64,000 nt of DNA from an uncultured bacterium (lineage in GTDB: Bacteria; Actinomycetota; Coriobacteriia; Coriobacteriales; Coriobacteriaceae): contig CATWBO010000001.1 of assembly GCA_958349055.1 (NCBI GenBank), positions 174,785-238,784 of the forward strand. The letters are read 5' to 3'. Below are positions 56,701 to 64,000 of this stretch, piece after piece (the first letter of the stretch is position 1; every line of letters begins with the position of its first letter). A program made the translations under genes and the position numbers. The notes below the pieces were generated by a model. The model ran no database searches. It was not told the origin of the DNA and saw nothing but the letters and a program-made list of their open reading frames with translations.

Positions 56701-57197
56701 AGCTCGTACACGGCGCACTCGACGGCGGGCATCGCATCCTGTTGTTCAGCCAGTTTACGGGTATGCTCGATATCATCGGTAAGCGCTTGGCCAAGGAGGA
56801 CATCGCCTTCCTTAAGCTCACGGGCGCTTCGTCTAAGGAGAGCCGCGCCAAGATGGTCGCGCAGTTCCAAGCGGGCGAGGTTCCGGTCTTTTTGATTTCG
56901 CTCAAGGCGGGCGGCGTGGGCCTTAACCTGACGGCGGCCGACGTGGTCATCCACTACGACCCGTGGTGGAACGTGGCAGCGCAGGACCAGGCGACCGACC
57001 GCGCGCACCGTATTGGCCAGCAACATACCGTGACCGTGTACAAGCTCATCGCCAAGGACACGATCGAGGAGCGCATTATGCAGATGCAGGAGTCCAAGCG
57101 CGACCTGGTCAACAGCGTGCTCGGCGGCGACGGCATCTCGTCGGCGCTGTTTACCCGCGAAGATGTTCTGGCGCTGCTGGGCGGCGACGGGCGCTAA
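53733..57197 (+). CDS. SWIM zinc-finger plus SNF2-family helicase
   Basis: 1154 aa from ATG 53733 (GGAGGAAG upstream; GTG 53715 is the alternative). N-terminal SWIM finger: DYDCDCPAAYRYPGMCKHAI with C78, C80, C90, H92. A ~500-residue region of unknown fold follows, then a SNF2/RapA-type ATPase: ADDMGLGKTLQM (about residues 714-725), DEAQYIKN (DEAQ box), TGTPIENRLSELWSIFDF, and the C-terminal lobe with DQATDRAHRIGQ. Members translocate on DNA and remodel protein-DNA complexes; the bacterial role is thought to be in transcription recycling or repair. It follows dnaE at 28 bp and may share its transcript. Confidence 0.92.
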   Translation: MAQGTFVQALRKEAALSGTFMKGRSLMLNGAVLSIEDSGSRFSKNVTVEGSVRGSRGDLYKTHVALDMDEHEVIDYDCDCPAAYRYPGMCKHAIATALAYLDTSGIEPVEGLRTPVRTFTAQPKQPARAASAAPAVNPNFPFPAPVPTSPSLVAALSDLSDARMDELASMRRKLAGAVDPDAPKAALEPSLVPYYNPLFADRFSWALEFRIRCGSVSYVVKDIDGMADAYVRGGTFSYGKKLTFVHSPEAFDETSAKLLNLVVTTVAYLDDITSSRSASYDFARSGFVAERQLPLSEHSIVYVLDLLRGQTISFEPAWSRGMTTHRTYDVAVELSPQGEDEASAKRPPLLAAKIAPAAGGSYDLRLPADMYCFASGDAAYLVDTRRARRTDAAFAQHAAPFLSRLLPCRTPAHIAAEQVGEFCRMALPILRDYTDLTAPAALDTVAPEPSFAMAIGVDDGLVTCKITVTYGDWSADLFSLGAPGSPFEEQRPGVPPRDEVAEFRVMDTAALYFDFYERGLAFEERDDARLFCLLTEGLSALSELGEIMLSDRLRQISVRPAPKLSVRATVKSNLLDVELGASGLSAADLAVYLDSYKRHQTFARLTSGDIIRLDEGARAAFGLAEDLGVDAVDLLDGVSLPASSTLFVDSMLARTPALEADRDAAFRRTVERLDTLGKMDFTVPASLKATMRGYQVDGYQWLGSLEHLGLGGILADDMGLGKTLQMIAHILARVEAGDTKPTLVVCPASLVYNWTAELERFAPSLDVCAIVGAKAQRRVQIAGVAEHSVVVTSYDLMRRDIDEYVERDFARVVLDEAQYIKNPLTQVARAAKRLPAGVRFALTGTPIENRLSELWSIFDFLMPGLLGTRESFAKRFESPVEHAEGDSAARLQALVSPFVLRRVKEDVVADLPEKIEDTVMAQLTGEQRKLYLANQDRIAQQVQHREAGEFKKDKLKVLAELTKLRQICCDPRLHYEDYKAGSAKLDTCMELVHGALDGGHRILLFSQFTGMLDIIGKRLAKEDIAFLKLTGASSKESRAKMVAQFQAGEVPVFLISLKAGGVGLNLTAADVVIHYDPWWNVAAQDQATDRAHRIGQQHTVTVYKLIAKDTIEERIMQMQESKRDLVNSVLGGDGISSALFTREDVLALLGGDGR

Positions 57198-57347
57198 CCC
57201 GCTCGGGTGGGGCCGCCAGGGCGGATAGCGCACGCTGACCCATCGTCCCCGCCCGTTATGTGTTCATTTGCAATGCCGTGGATGGTTTGTCTGCCTTTGG
57301 GCATAAGAACCATCAAGAACATTGGCACGTCAGCAAAGGAGAACATC

Positions 57348-57710
57348 ATGGCGAAATTCTTTAAGGACCCCGACGGCAAGCTCATTGCCGCCCTTGGTAA
57401 CGACGTTGCAACCCCTGCCGGCTGCACGGAGCTGACCGCGAACACCGAGGACGCGGCGCACGAGAAGCATGTGCCCGTCGTCGAGAGCGAGCGTGACGGT
57501 CACGTGATCCGTGCGCGCGTGGGCTCGGTCGAGCACCCCAGCCTGCCCGAGCACTATATCGAGTGGATCGCGCTTGAGGCCGAGGGCCGCCTGGAGGTCC
57601 ATTACCTCCAGCCCGGCATGAAGCCCGCGACGTTTTTTGCCGGCGGTTCCAAGACCGGTACCGTCTATGCCTATTGCAACCTGCACGGGCTGTGGTCCGC
57701 GACGTTCTAG
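57348..57710 (+). CDS. Superoxide reductase (desulfoferrodoxin, centre II only)
   Basis: 120 aa. Catalytic iron site: K40 and H41 in EKHVPVV, H63 and H69 in EHPSLPEHYIEW, C110 and H113 in CNLHG. That matches the Fe(His4-Cys) centre. The N-terminal desulforedoxin cysteines (centre I) are not present, so it is close to neelaredoxin in content though the N-terminus is extended by ~25 residues. Reduces superoxide to hydrogen peroxide in anaerobes with electrons from rubredoxin. The start ATG follows AAAGGAG. Terminator follows. Confidence 0.92.
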   Translation: MAKFFKDPDGKLIAALGNDVATPAGCTELTANTEDAAHEKHVPVVESERDGHVIRARVGSVEHPSLPEHYIEWIALEAEGRLEVHYLQPGMKPATFFAGGSKTGTVYAYCNLHGLWSATF

Positions 57711-57755
57711 GAGCGTGCCCCCGCTCGGGGTATCATAGCTAGCATATGCACATGC

Positions 57756-57787
57756 AAGCGCCGACTGCATCTTGCGGCCGGCGCTTT
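57756..57787 (+). terminator. Terminator after the superoxide reductase gene
   Basis: AGCGCCG pairs with CGGCGCT and is followed by TTTTA. Confidence 0.7.
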
Positions 57788-57827
57788 TACTACGACAACG
57801 ACGGTTTACGACGGAAAGGGCTGAGCC

Positions 57828-59813
57828 ATGAAGCTCGCACTTGCACAGATCGATATGCGCCTGGGTGATATTGAGGGTATCTGCGGCCGCATCGAGGATC
57901 AGGCGCGCCTGGCCCACGAGCGCGGTGCGCGCGTGCTGTGCGTGCCGGCCCCGCTCTTTATGGGCGCCCTGCCCGGCGGCCTGGTGGGCGCTGCCGACTT
58001 TGAGCACGATATGCTCGCCGGCCTGACCGGCGTCGCCGAGCGCATCCAGGAGCTCGACATGATCTGCATCGTGCCCGCGGCGGTTTCGTTTGAGGGGCAG
58101 CCGCTGCTCGACTACATGATGCTCAAGGACGGTCGCGTGGTGCCCGCGCGCGCAAGTATTGCCCTGCAACGCGGCGAGAACAACGACGCGCGATGGGCGC
58201 CGCCGGTGTTCGATGTGGACGGCGTGCGCATTGCGGTGATCTTTGACCTGGACCGCGAGCTCGAGATGCTGCCAACCGGCGTCGATTTGATTGCCTATTT
58301 CCAGTTCAACGCATTCGACATGACCGACCGCGAGACCGCTGCCGCTGCCGCCGTGCGCAGCGGAGCCTACCGCAAGATCGCATCCAAGCGCAGCGTGTGG
58401 TTTGCCTGCATGGCGCCGGTCGGTGCGTACGACGAGTCGGTGTATACCGGTGGGTCGTTTGTGCTCGACGACTGCGGCCGCGTGGTGGCCCAGGCGCCGT
58501 GTTTTGAGGAGAGCCTGCTGGTCCAGGAGATTCAGCGCGGCGTGATGCTCGACGCCCTGGAGGACCATGAGCTTCCGGAGTTTCGCTCCGAGGAGTGGCT
58601 GTGGCAGGCGCTGGTGCTCGCCGTGCGCGATAACGCCCGTGCCCACGGTACGTCGCGCGCCGTGGTGGCGCTCGAGGGCGACCTACCGTCGTCCCTGCTG
58701 GCGGCGCTTGCCGTCGACGCCTTGGGTCCGCGCAATGTGATCGGCCTGGTGCTGGGGCGCAACCGCATCTTTACGCCGGCGCAGGAAGAGGCCGAGGCGG
58801 CTCGCTGTGCCGCCGTTCGCGCCATTGCCGAGCGCCTGCATATTCGCACGGTTGAGCGCGATGCGCCGGATGCGGCACGCGTGCTCGACCGCGATGTGTC
58901 GGCGGGAGACGCCGAGCGCCTGCGCTCGCGTACGCTGGGTTTGATGTTGGAGGATACGGCGTTCGAGCTGGGCGCGATGGCGCTGAGCCCGCTGTCCAAA
59001 ACCGAGTACGCGCTGGCGGCGCCGGCGCTTTGCGGTGGCTACCAGGGAGATTACGCGCCCTTTGGCGATGTGTACCTGTCGACGCTCGAGTTTGTGGCGC
59101 GCGTGCGCAACCGTACGTCTGCCGTGGTGCCGCAGGAGCTCGTGACGCTCAACGCGGTGGAGGATTGCATGGAGCGCGTGCTGGCGCAGGCGCTCTCGAC
59201 GCTCGACGGTCCGGTCGACATGCTTGACCGCGCGGCGCAGCTGCTCGGCGGGCTTGAGCCGGGTGAGGTCGATGGCGCGCTCGAGGCACACGTGGACCGC
59301 AATCGATCTTTCGACGACATCCCGGTGGTCGCTGGCAAGCCTGAGGCTTGCTCGCTGCTGCTGATGCTCGTTCGACAGGGCGAGGCCGCCCGCCGCATGC
59401 TGCCGACGACGCCGATCGTCTCGGCCCGTTCGTTTGCCGAGCGTGCCTGGCCGTATATGCTCGCGTGGTCCGACCTGGGGCTTAGCGGCAAGGAGCGTAT
59501 GACGGTCGATTCGCTGGCGCGCGCCGAGGTGCGCCGCTTTGCTGACGAGGATACGAGCGAGCGCGTGCGAAACGAGATGATGGGCGTGCTGGGCGAGCTT
59601 CTGGGTATTACGCCCGAGCAGATGGAGGAGCTGCGCTCTGAGGACGGTCAGCGTCGTTTGCACGAGGGAATGAAAAAGTTCGAGGGCGAGGTTCAGGACG
59701 CCATCGAAAAGATGATGGGCGGCCAGGGCGGACCGCAAGGTGGTCCCCAGGGCACGCCGATGCCGCATCCGCCGGTGGATCCCCGTCAGTTTCCTTTTTT
59801 CTCGCAGAACTAA
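57828..59813 (+). CDS. Degenerate glutamine-dependent NAD synthetase-like protein (NadE paralogue)
   Basis: 661 aa. Same domain order as NadE: nitrilase-type N-terminal domain (MKLALAQIDMRLGDIEG), then a NAD-synthetase-like domain (KTEYALAAPALCGGYQGD, then PFGDVYLSTLEFV, which parallels the NadE segment before the active site). The nitrilase catalytic residues are not seen: the Cys position reads IFDLDRE, the Glu position is in VPAPLFMG, the Lys is missing. The ATP pyrophosphatase loop SGGxDS has become LEGDLPSS (282-289). A C-terminal extension (about 540-661) ends in a Gln/Gly/Pro-rich tail. Likely catalytically inactive; function unknown. Between superoxide reductase and ruvC, with no shared operon signal. 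Confidence 0.8.
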   Translation: MKLALAQIDMRLGDIEGICGRIEDQARLAHERGARVLCVPAPLFMGALPGGLVGAADFEHDMLAGLTGVAERIQELDMICIVPAAVSFEGQPLLDYMMLKDGRVVPARASIALQRGENNDARWAPPVFDVDGVRIAVIFDLDRELEMLPTGVDLIAYFQFNAFDMTDRETAAAAAVRSGAYRKIASKRSVWFACMAPVGAYDESVYTGGSFVLDDCGRVVAQAPCFEESLLVQEIQRGVMLDALEDHELPEFRSEEWLWQALVLAVRDNARAHGTSRAVVALEGDLPSSLLAALAVDALGPRNVIGLVLGRNRIFTPAQEEAEAARCAAVRAIAERLHIRTVERDAPDAARVLDRDVSAGDAERLRSRTLGLMLEDTAFELGAMALSPLSKTEYALAAPALCGGYQGDYAPFGDVYLSTLEFVARVRNRTSAVVPQELVTLNAVEDCMERVLAQALSTLDGPVDMLDRAAQLLGGLEPGEVDGALEAHVDRNRSFDDIPVVAGKPEACSLLLMLVRQGEAARRMLPTTPIVSARSFAERAWPYMLAWSDLGLSGKERMTVDSLARAEVRRFADEDTSERVRNEMMGVLGELLGITPEQMEELRSEDGQRRLHEGMKKFEGEVQDAIEKMMGGQGGPQGGPQGTPMPHPPVDPRQFPFFSQN

Positions 59814-59963
59814 CTATGGGATAGGATTCGGGGATAGGATTCGCTTCCAACCCCGACACTTCAACTAAGCATCTTGGCCCCGTTGTGTTATTCTAGAACA
59901 GACGTTCGTGAATAGTGCGCGGGGCCTTGCCTTGCGTTTGGCAAAAGGCGAGGGGAGGCTGGC

Positions 59964-60485
59964 TTGGTTATCTTGGGTATCGACCCCGGTTTGGCCCATA
60001 CGGGTTGGGGGATTATCGAGGAGCGGCGTGGCGAGGTTCGCTGCCGTGCCTATGGCTGCATCGAGACCAGCGCGGGTAGTCCGCTCGCGGTGCGCCTGTC
60101 GCATATCGCCCGCGACCTCAAGGGCGTCGTGGAGCGTTATCGACCCGATACCGCTGCCATCGAGAGCATTTACTTTGGCGCCAACGTTCGCTCGGCCATC
60201 CCTACGGCGCATGCCCGCGGTGCCGCGCTCGTGGCGCTTTCGGAATGCGCGCTCGAGATTGGCGAGTACACGCCTATGCAGATTAAGCAGGCTGTTGTGG
60301 GCACCGGAGCCGCGGACAAACGGCAGGTCGCGTATATGGTTCGTACGCTCACGCAGCTCGACCACGACCCGCATCCCGACCATGCCGCCGATGCCCTGGC
60401 TTGCGCCATCTGCCACGTAAACCTCAGCCGCACCCGTGCCCTTACCGGTGGCGAGTTCTATCAACAGAGAGGAACCGGATACTGA
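59964..60485 (+). CDS. ruvC: Holliday junction endonuclease RuvC
   Basis: 173 aa from TTG 59964, 5 bp after GGGGAGG; no ATG or GTG in the right place. Acidic catalytic residues D7 in GIDPGLAHTGWG, E67 in AIESIYFG, and D139/D143 in HPDHAADALA. Cuts Holliday junctions after RuvAB migration. The stop codon overlaps the ruvA start (TGATG), so it is translationally coupled. Confidence 0.95.
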   Translation: MVILGIDPGLAHTGWGIIEERRGEVRCRAYGCIETSAGSPLAVRLSHIARDLKGVVERYRPDTAAIESIYFGANVRSAIPTAHARGAALVALSECALEIGEYTPMQIKQAVVGTGAADKRQVAYMVRTLTQLDHDPHPDHAADALACAICHVNLSRTRALTGGEFYQQRGTGY

Positions 60486-61105
60486 TGATTTCCCAGCTCC
60501 ATGGAACGCTTGTCGAGGCCACGATGAGCTCGGCCGTCGTCGACGTGTCGGGCGTTGGCTTTGAACTCGGCATCTCGGGTAGCACTGCGGCCACGTTGCC
60601 GACGCCCGGCGGCGAGGTCCGCCTCTACACGCGTATGCAGGTGCGCGAGGACGCCATGACACTTTTCGGTTTTTCCTCAAAGGATGAGCGCACGATGTTC
60701 GACCGGCTCGTGTCCGTCTCGGGCGTCGGTCCGCGCCTGGCGCTTGCCGTGCTCTCCACCTATACCGTGGGCCAGTTGTATTCGCTGGTGATGGCCGAGG
60801 ACGACAAGGGCATGGCCAAGGTGCCCGGTGTGGGCAAAAAGACCGCGCAGCGTCTGATCCTGGAGCTCAAGAGTACCTTTGCCAAGGATAAGGGCTTTGT
60901 GCCGGTCGACGTGATTCCCGGACAGGTTGCGATGTCCGTGCCCGCTGCCGCTCCCTCGGCCATTGATGATGCCCGTGCGGCACTCCTTTCCATGGGCTTT
61001 AGCCCGCAGGAGACCGATGTCGCTCTGAGCGGGTATGATGGGCAGGATATGCGTGTCGAGGATTTGCTCGGCGCGGCGCTTAAGCGACTCGGAATGGATG
61101 CGTGA
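60485..61105 (+). CDS. ruvA: Holliday junction branch-migration protein RuvA
   Basis: 206 aa starting at ATG 60485 in the TGATG overlap with ruvC. Domain I (MISQLHGTLVEA) OB fold, domain II with two helix-hairpin-helix motifs (VSVSGVGPRLALAVL, KVPGVGKKTAQRLILELK), and domain III at the C-terminus (ARAALLSMGFSPQETDVAL). Tetramer that holds the junction and loads RuvB. Stop overlaps the ruvB start. Confidence 0.96.
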   Translation: MISQLHGTLVEATMSSAVVDVSGVGFELGISGSTAATLPTPGGEVRLYTRMQVREDAMTLFGFSSKDERTMFDRLVSVSGVGPRLALAVLSTYTVGQLYSLVMAEDDKGMAKVPGVGKKTAQRLILELKSTFAKDKGFVPVDVIPGQVAMSVPAAAPSAIDDARAALLSMGFSPQETDVALSGYDGQDMRVEDLLGAALKRLGMDA

Positions 61106-62172
61106 TGTGGGAAGCCGATGACTCTCAGGACCTGTGGGCGACGCCCGGCAACTCGCCGGCGGCATCCATGGCGCACGGCGAGCGCATGGTGGGCTCGGAG
61201 CTGACGCCCGAGGACCTCGATGTCGACCGCACCTTGCGCCCCCAGCGCCTGGACGACTACTGCGGTCAGGAGCACATCAAGCAGAGCCTGCGCGTGTTGA
61301 TCGAAGCGGCGCAGAGCCGTGGCGAGACGCTCGACCACGTGATCTTCTCGGGCCCTCCGGGCTTGGGCAAGACCACGCTGGCTACGGTTATCGCCAACGA
61401 GCTGGGCGCACAGATTAAGACGACGAGCGGCCCGGCCATCGCGCGCACCGGCGACCTGGCGGCTATCCTTACCAATCTGCAGCCGGGCGACGTACTGTTT
61501 ATCGACGAGATCCACCGCCTCAACCGTTCGGTCGAGGAGGTCCTGTATCCCGCGATGGAGGATTTTGCGCTCGATATCGTGATCGGCAAGGGTCCGGCGG
61601 CGCGCTCGATTCGCCTGGATATCCCCAAGTTCACGCTGGTGGCGGCAACGACTCGCTCGGGCATGCTCACGGGTCCGTTGCGCGACCGCTTTGGCATCTC
61701 GTATCGTCTGGATTACTACACCGTCGAGGAGCTCGCGCAGATCGTGACGCGCTCGGCGACCATCCTGGGTGTGACGATTGACCATCCCAGCGCGCTCGAG
61801 ATCGGTTCGCGTTCGCGCGGCACGCCGCGTCTTGCCAACCGTCTGCTCAAGCGCGTGCGCGACTATGCGCAGGTGCGCGGTAACGGTCCTATCGAGCTTG
61901 ACATTTGTCGTCAGGCGCTCGAGTTCTTCGAGATCGACGAGCTCGGTCTGGACTGGATGGACATTCGTATCTTGGAGACGCTTGCCAAGACGTTCTCCGG
62001 TCGTGCCGTTGGCCTGACAACGCTTGCCAGCGCGGTGGGCGAGGACCCGGGCACGCTCGAGGATGTCTACGAGCCGTATCTGCTGCAGTGCGGATTGATG
62101 ATCCGTACACCGCAGGGCCGCCAGGCAACGCTTCGCACCTTTGAGCACTTGGGAATCGAGCCGACCCCGTAG
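61105..62172 (+). CDS. ruvB: Holliday junction branch-migration ATPase RuvB
   Basis: 355 aa from ATG 61105, again a TGATG overlap; GTG 61102 is an alternative. Walker A GPPGLGKT (83-90), Walker B and sensor segment FIDEIHRLNRSVEEVLYPAMED, ATTRSGMLTGPLRDRFG with the arginine finger, and the C-terminal winged helix with GLTTLASAVGEDPGTLEDVYEP. Hexameric motor of branch migration. Last gene of the ruvCAB operon. Confidence 0.97.
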   Translation: MWEADDSQDLWATPGNSPAASMAHGERMVGSELTPEDLDVDRTLRPQRLDDYCGQEHIKQSLRVLIEAAQSRGETLDHVIFSGPPGLGKTTLATVIANELGAQIKTTSGPAIARTGDLAAILTNLQPGDVLFIDEIHRLNRSVEEVLYPAMEDFALDIVIGKGPAARSIRLDIPKFTLVAATTRSGMLTGPLRDRFGISYRLDYYTVEELAQIVTRSATILGVTIDHPSALEIGSRSRGTPRLANRLLKRVRDYAQVRGNGPIELDICRQALEFFEIDELGLDWMDIRILETLAKTFSGRAVGLTTLASAVGEDPGTLEDVYEPYLLQCGLMIRTPQGRQATLRTFEHLGIEPTP

Positions 62173-62316
62173 GGGCCTTTGCGCCGGCGCGTCTGTAGGC
62201 TATCACTGGGCATTGGATAAACATATCGCCGTTCGCCGGTTACGGGCGTTTTACTATTGCGCGCGCGTGCTATGCTGGACTGGTCTTTTTCTCATCCGGT
62301 AACGAAAGGACCGCCC

Positions 62317-63984
62317 ATGCCTACTGACATCGAAATCGCACGTTCTGTTACGCCGCTGCCTATTACCGAGGTGGCCAAGAACGCCGGCGTCGACGTTAAG
62401 CATCTGATTCCGTACGGCTTTGACAAGGCAAAGGTCGACTATTCCCTGCTCAACGAGCCAACTGATCACCAGGCCAAGCTTGTCCTCGTGACCGCTATCA
62501 ACCCCACGCCCGCGGGCGAGGGCAAGACCACCACGACCATCGGCCTGGCCGACGGCCTACGCCGTCGCGGCATCAAGAGCGCCGTGGCCCTGCGCGAGCC
62601 TTCGCTCGGCCCCGTCTTTGGCGTAAAGGGCGGTGCCGCCGGCGGCGGTTGGGCCCAGGTCATCCCCATGGAGGACATCAACCTGCACTTTACCGGCGAC
62701 TTCCATGCCATCGGCGCCGCCAACAACCTGCTGGCCGCCATGCTCGACAATCATATTCAGCAGGGCAACCAGCTCGGCATCGACGTTAAGCGCATCACCT
62801 GGAAGCGCGTCGTCGACATGAACGACCGTCAGCTCCGCCACGTTATCGACGGCATTGGCGGCAAGGCCCAGGGCGTGCCGCGCGAGGACGGCTTCGACAT
62901 CACCGTTGCCTCCGAGGTCATGGCAATCCTGTGCCTGTCCACGAGCATCAACGACCTCAAGGAGCGCTTGGGCGAGATTGTCGTCGGCTACAGCTATGCC
63001 GGCGAGCCCGTCCGCGCCCGCGACCTTAAGGCCCAGGGCGCCATGGCGGCCCTACTTAAGGATGCACTCAAACCCAATCTGGTCCAGACGCTCGAGGGTA
63101 CGCCTGCGTTTGTCCACGGTGGCCCCTTCGCCAATATTGCCCACGGCTGCAACTCTATCATGGCTACCCGCATGGCCATGCGCTTTGGCGATGTCGCCAT
63201 TACCGAGGCCGGCTTTGGCGCCGACCTGGGTGCCGAGAAGTTCCTCGATATCAAGTGCCGCATGACGGGCGTTCGCCCCAGCGCTGTCGTGGTCGTAGCC
63301 ACTGCCCGCGCGCTTAAGTACAACGGCGGTGTCGCCAAGACCGATCTTAACGAGGAGAACCTCGAAGCCCTTAAGGCCGGCATGCCCAATCTGCTGCGCC
63401 ACGTCGACAACATCCAGAACGTGTACGGCCTGCCCTGCGTGGTTGCCATCAACCGATTCCCGACGGACACCGAGGCCGAGCTCGAGCTTATCGAGTCCGA
63501 GTGCCAGAAACTCGGCGTTAACGTTAAGCTGTCCGAGGTCTGGGCCAAGGGCGGCGAGGGCGCACTCGATCTGGCCGATGAGGTCATGCGCCTGATCGAG
63601 CAGCCGAGCGAGCTCAAGTTTGCCTACGAGGACGGCGCCGATGTTGCCGACGCCCTTGAGGCCGTTGCCACCAAGGTCTACCGCGCCGACGGCGTCGACT
63701 TTGCGCCTGCTGCCAAGCGCCAGCTCGCCGAGCTGCGCGAGAACGGCTTTGGCAACCTGCCGGTGTGCGTGGCCAAGACGCAGTACAGCTTTAGCGACAA
63801 CGCCAAGGCCCTGGGCGCTCCCGAGAACTTCCGCATCACGGTGCGTGAGCTCAAGGTTTCCGCTGGTGCCCACTTTGTGGTCGCACTGACTGGCAGTGTT
63901 CTGACCATGCCGGGCCTGCCGAAGGTTCCCGCGGCCGAGAACATCGACGTCGACAACGACGGCAACATCACCGGCCTGTTCTAG
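62317..63984 (+). CDS. fhs: Formate-tetrahydrofolate ligase
   Basis: 555 aa from ATG 62317 (AAAGGA upstream). The P-loop is PTPAGEGKTTTT (about 62-73), followed by the family signature TIGLADGLRRRG and EPSLGPVFGVKGGAAGGG (FTHFS signature 1 region). Makes 10-formyl-THF from formate, ATP and THF in the cytoplasm; needed for purine and serine one-carbon metabolism in fermenters and acetogens. Forms a tetramer. The rest of the Wood-Ljungdahl genes are not in the window. A weak promoter-like TATGCT is at 62271. Confidence 0.97.
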   Translation: MPTDIEIARSVTPLPITEVAKNAGVDVKHLIPYGFDKAKVDYSLLNEPTDHQAKLVLVTAINPTPAGEGKTTTTIGLADGLRRRGIKSAVALREPSLGPVFGVKGGAAGGGWAQVIPMEDINLHFTGDFHAIGAANNLLAAMLDNHIQQGNQLGIDVKRITWKRVVDMNDRQLRHVIDGIGGKAQGVPREDGFDITVASEVMAILCLSTSINDLKERLGEIVVGYSYAGEPVRARDLKAQGAMAALLKDALKPNLVQTLEGTPAFVHGGPFANIAHGCNSIMATRMAMRFGDVAITEAGFGADLGAEKFLDIKCRMTGVRPSAVVVVATARALKYNGGVAKTDLNEENLEALKAGMPNLLRHVDNIQNVYGLPCVVAINRFPTDTEAELELIESECQKLGVNVKLSEVWAKGGEGALDLADEVMRLIEQPSELKFAYEDGADVADALEAVATKVYRADGVDFAPAAKRQLAELRENGFGNLPVCVAKTQYSFSDNAKALGAPENFRITVRELKVSAGAHFVVALTGSVLTMPGLPKVPAAENIDVDNDGNITGLF

Positions 63985-64000
63985 GCCTGTTGCCCCTAGC

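Overview
The window is one contiguous 64 kb stretch of high-GC, densely packed bacterial chromosome. Gene content ([FeFe]-hydrogenase, formate-tetrahydrofolate ligase, superoxide reductase, PTS alpha-glucoside uptake, actinobacterial-type DnaE, YgiQ, a fused permease/ATPase) and codon use suggest a strict anaerobe of the Coriobacteriia, most likely Collinsella or a close relative. That assignment is inference: there is no rRNA gene in the window, and I found no tRNA, prophage, integrase or transposase gene.

Layout. 1-4404: glutamate synthase gltB (5' end outside the window) and gltD. 4405-7188: a hypothetical gene, then a DUF559-like endonuclease gene packed between five copies of a 57-bp palindromic repeat. 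7189-8559: amidohydrolase. 8693-12335 (minus): zinc-ribbon membrane protein and the copper operon copA-copZ-csoR, with a CsoR-type operator inside the copA promoter. 12666-15884 (minus): Ser/Thr kinase and FHA protein. 16391-18643: DEAD-box helicase with a long basic tail. 19264-20025: flavodoxin/ferredoxin fusion. 20306-24793: PTS alpha-glucoside operon (IIA, PRD antiterminator, IICB, GH4 phospho-alpha-glucosidase). 25051-31129: diaphorase-like subunit, [FeFe]-hydrogenase, lipoprotein and fused ABC permease/ATPase. 31382-35676: solo RelB-like antitoxin, CPBP protease, YgiQ radical-SAM protein, YoaK-type membrane protein. 35842-38662: FucO-type alcohol dehydrogenase and M42 aminopeptidase. 38799-42832: mnmA, cysK, an Rrf2/IscR-like regulator divergent from cysK, a small membrane protein and a TrpR/YerC-type regulator. 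42990-49724: AddB-like and AddA-like helicase-nuclease. 49901-57197: dnaE and a SWIM/SNF2 helicase. 57348-63984: superoxide reductase, a degenerate NAD-synthetase-like protein, ruvC-ruvA-ruvB and fhs.

The most unusual signal is in the non-coding DNA. A 57-bp palindrome (arms GTCTCGATCTGTAAC / GTTACAGATCGAGAC around a 27-28 nt centre) occurs eight times between 5577 and 16119, always in the same orientation, singly or in arrays with 23-24 bp spacers and an 80-81 bp period. Five of the eight copies bracket the endonuclease gene at 5816-6892 within a few bases. I propose this as a candidate repeat-plus-nuclease unit, comparable in concept to REP/RAYT elements but with a different enzyme; this is a hypothesis. 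Separately, two ~236-bp elements with inverted ends (18819-19054 and 37174-37410) and several further hairpin families (4445-4527, 9221-9268, 9875-9960, 14783-14843, 31578-31633, 38715-38783, 49738-49800) occupy many intergenic spaces.

Functional links inside the window: copper export with its sensor; sulfur metabolism (cysK, the Rrf2 regulator, and mnmA thiolation using cysteine-derived sulfur); anaerobic redox (hydrogenase, diaphorase, superoxide reductase, fhs); and recombination and repair (AddAB-like, RuvABC, DnaE).
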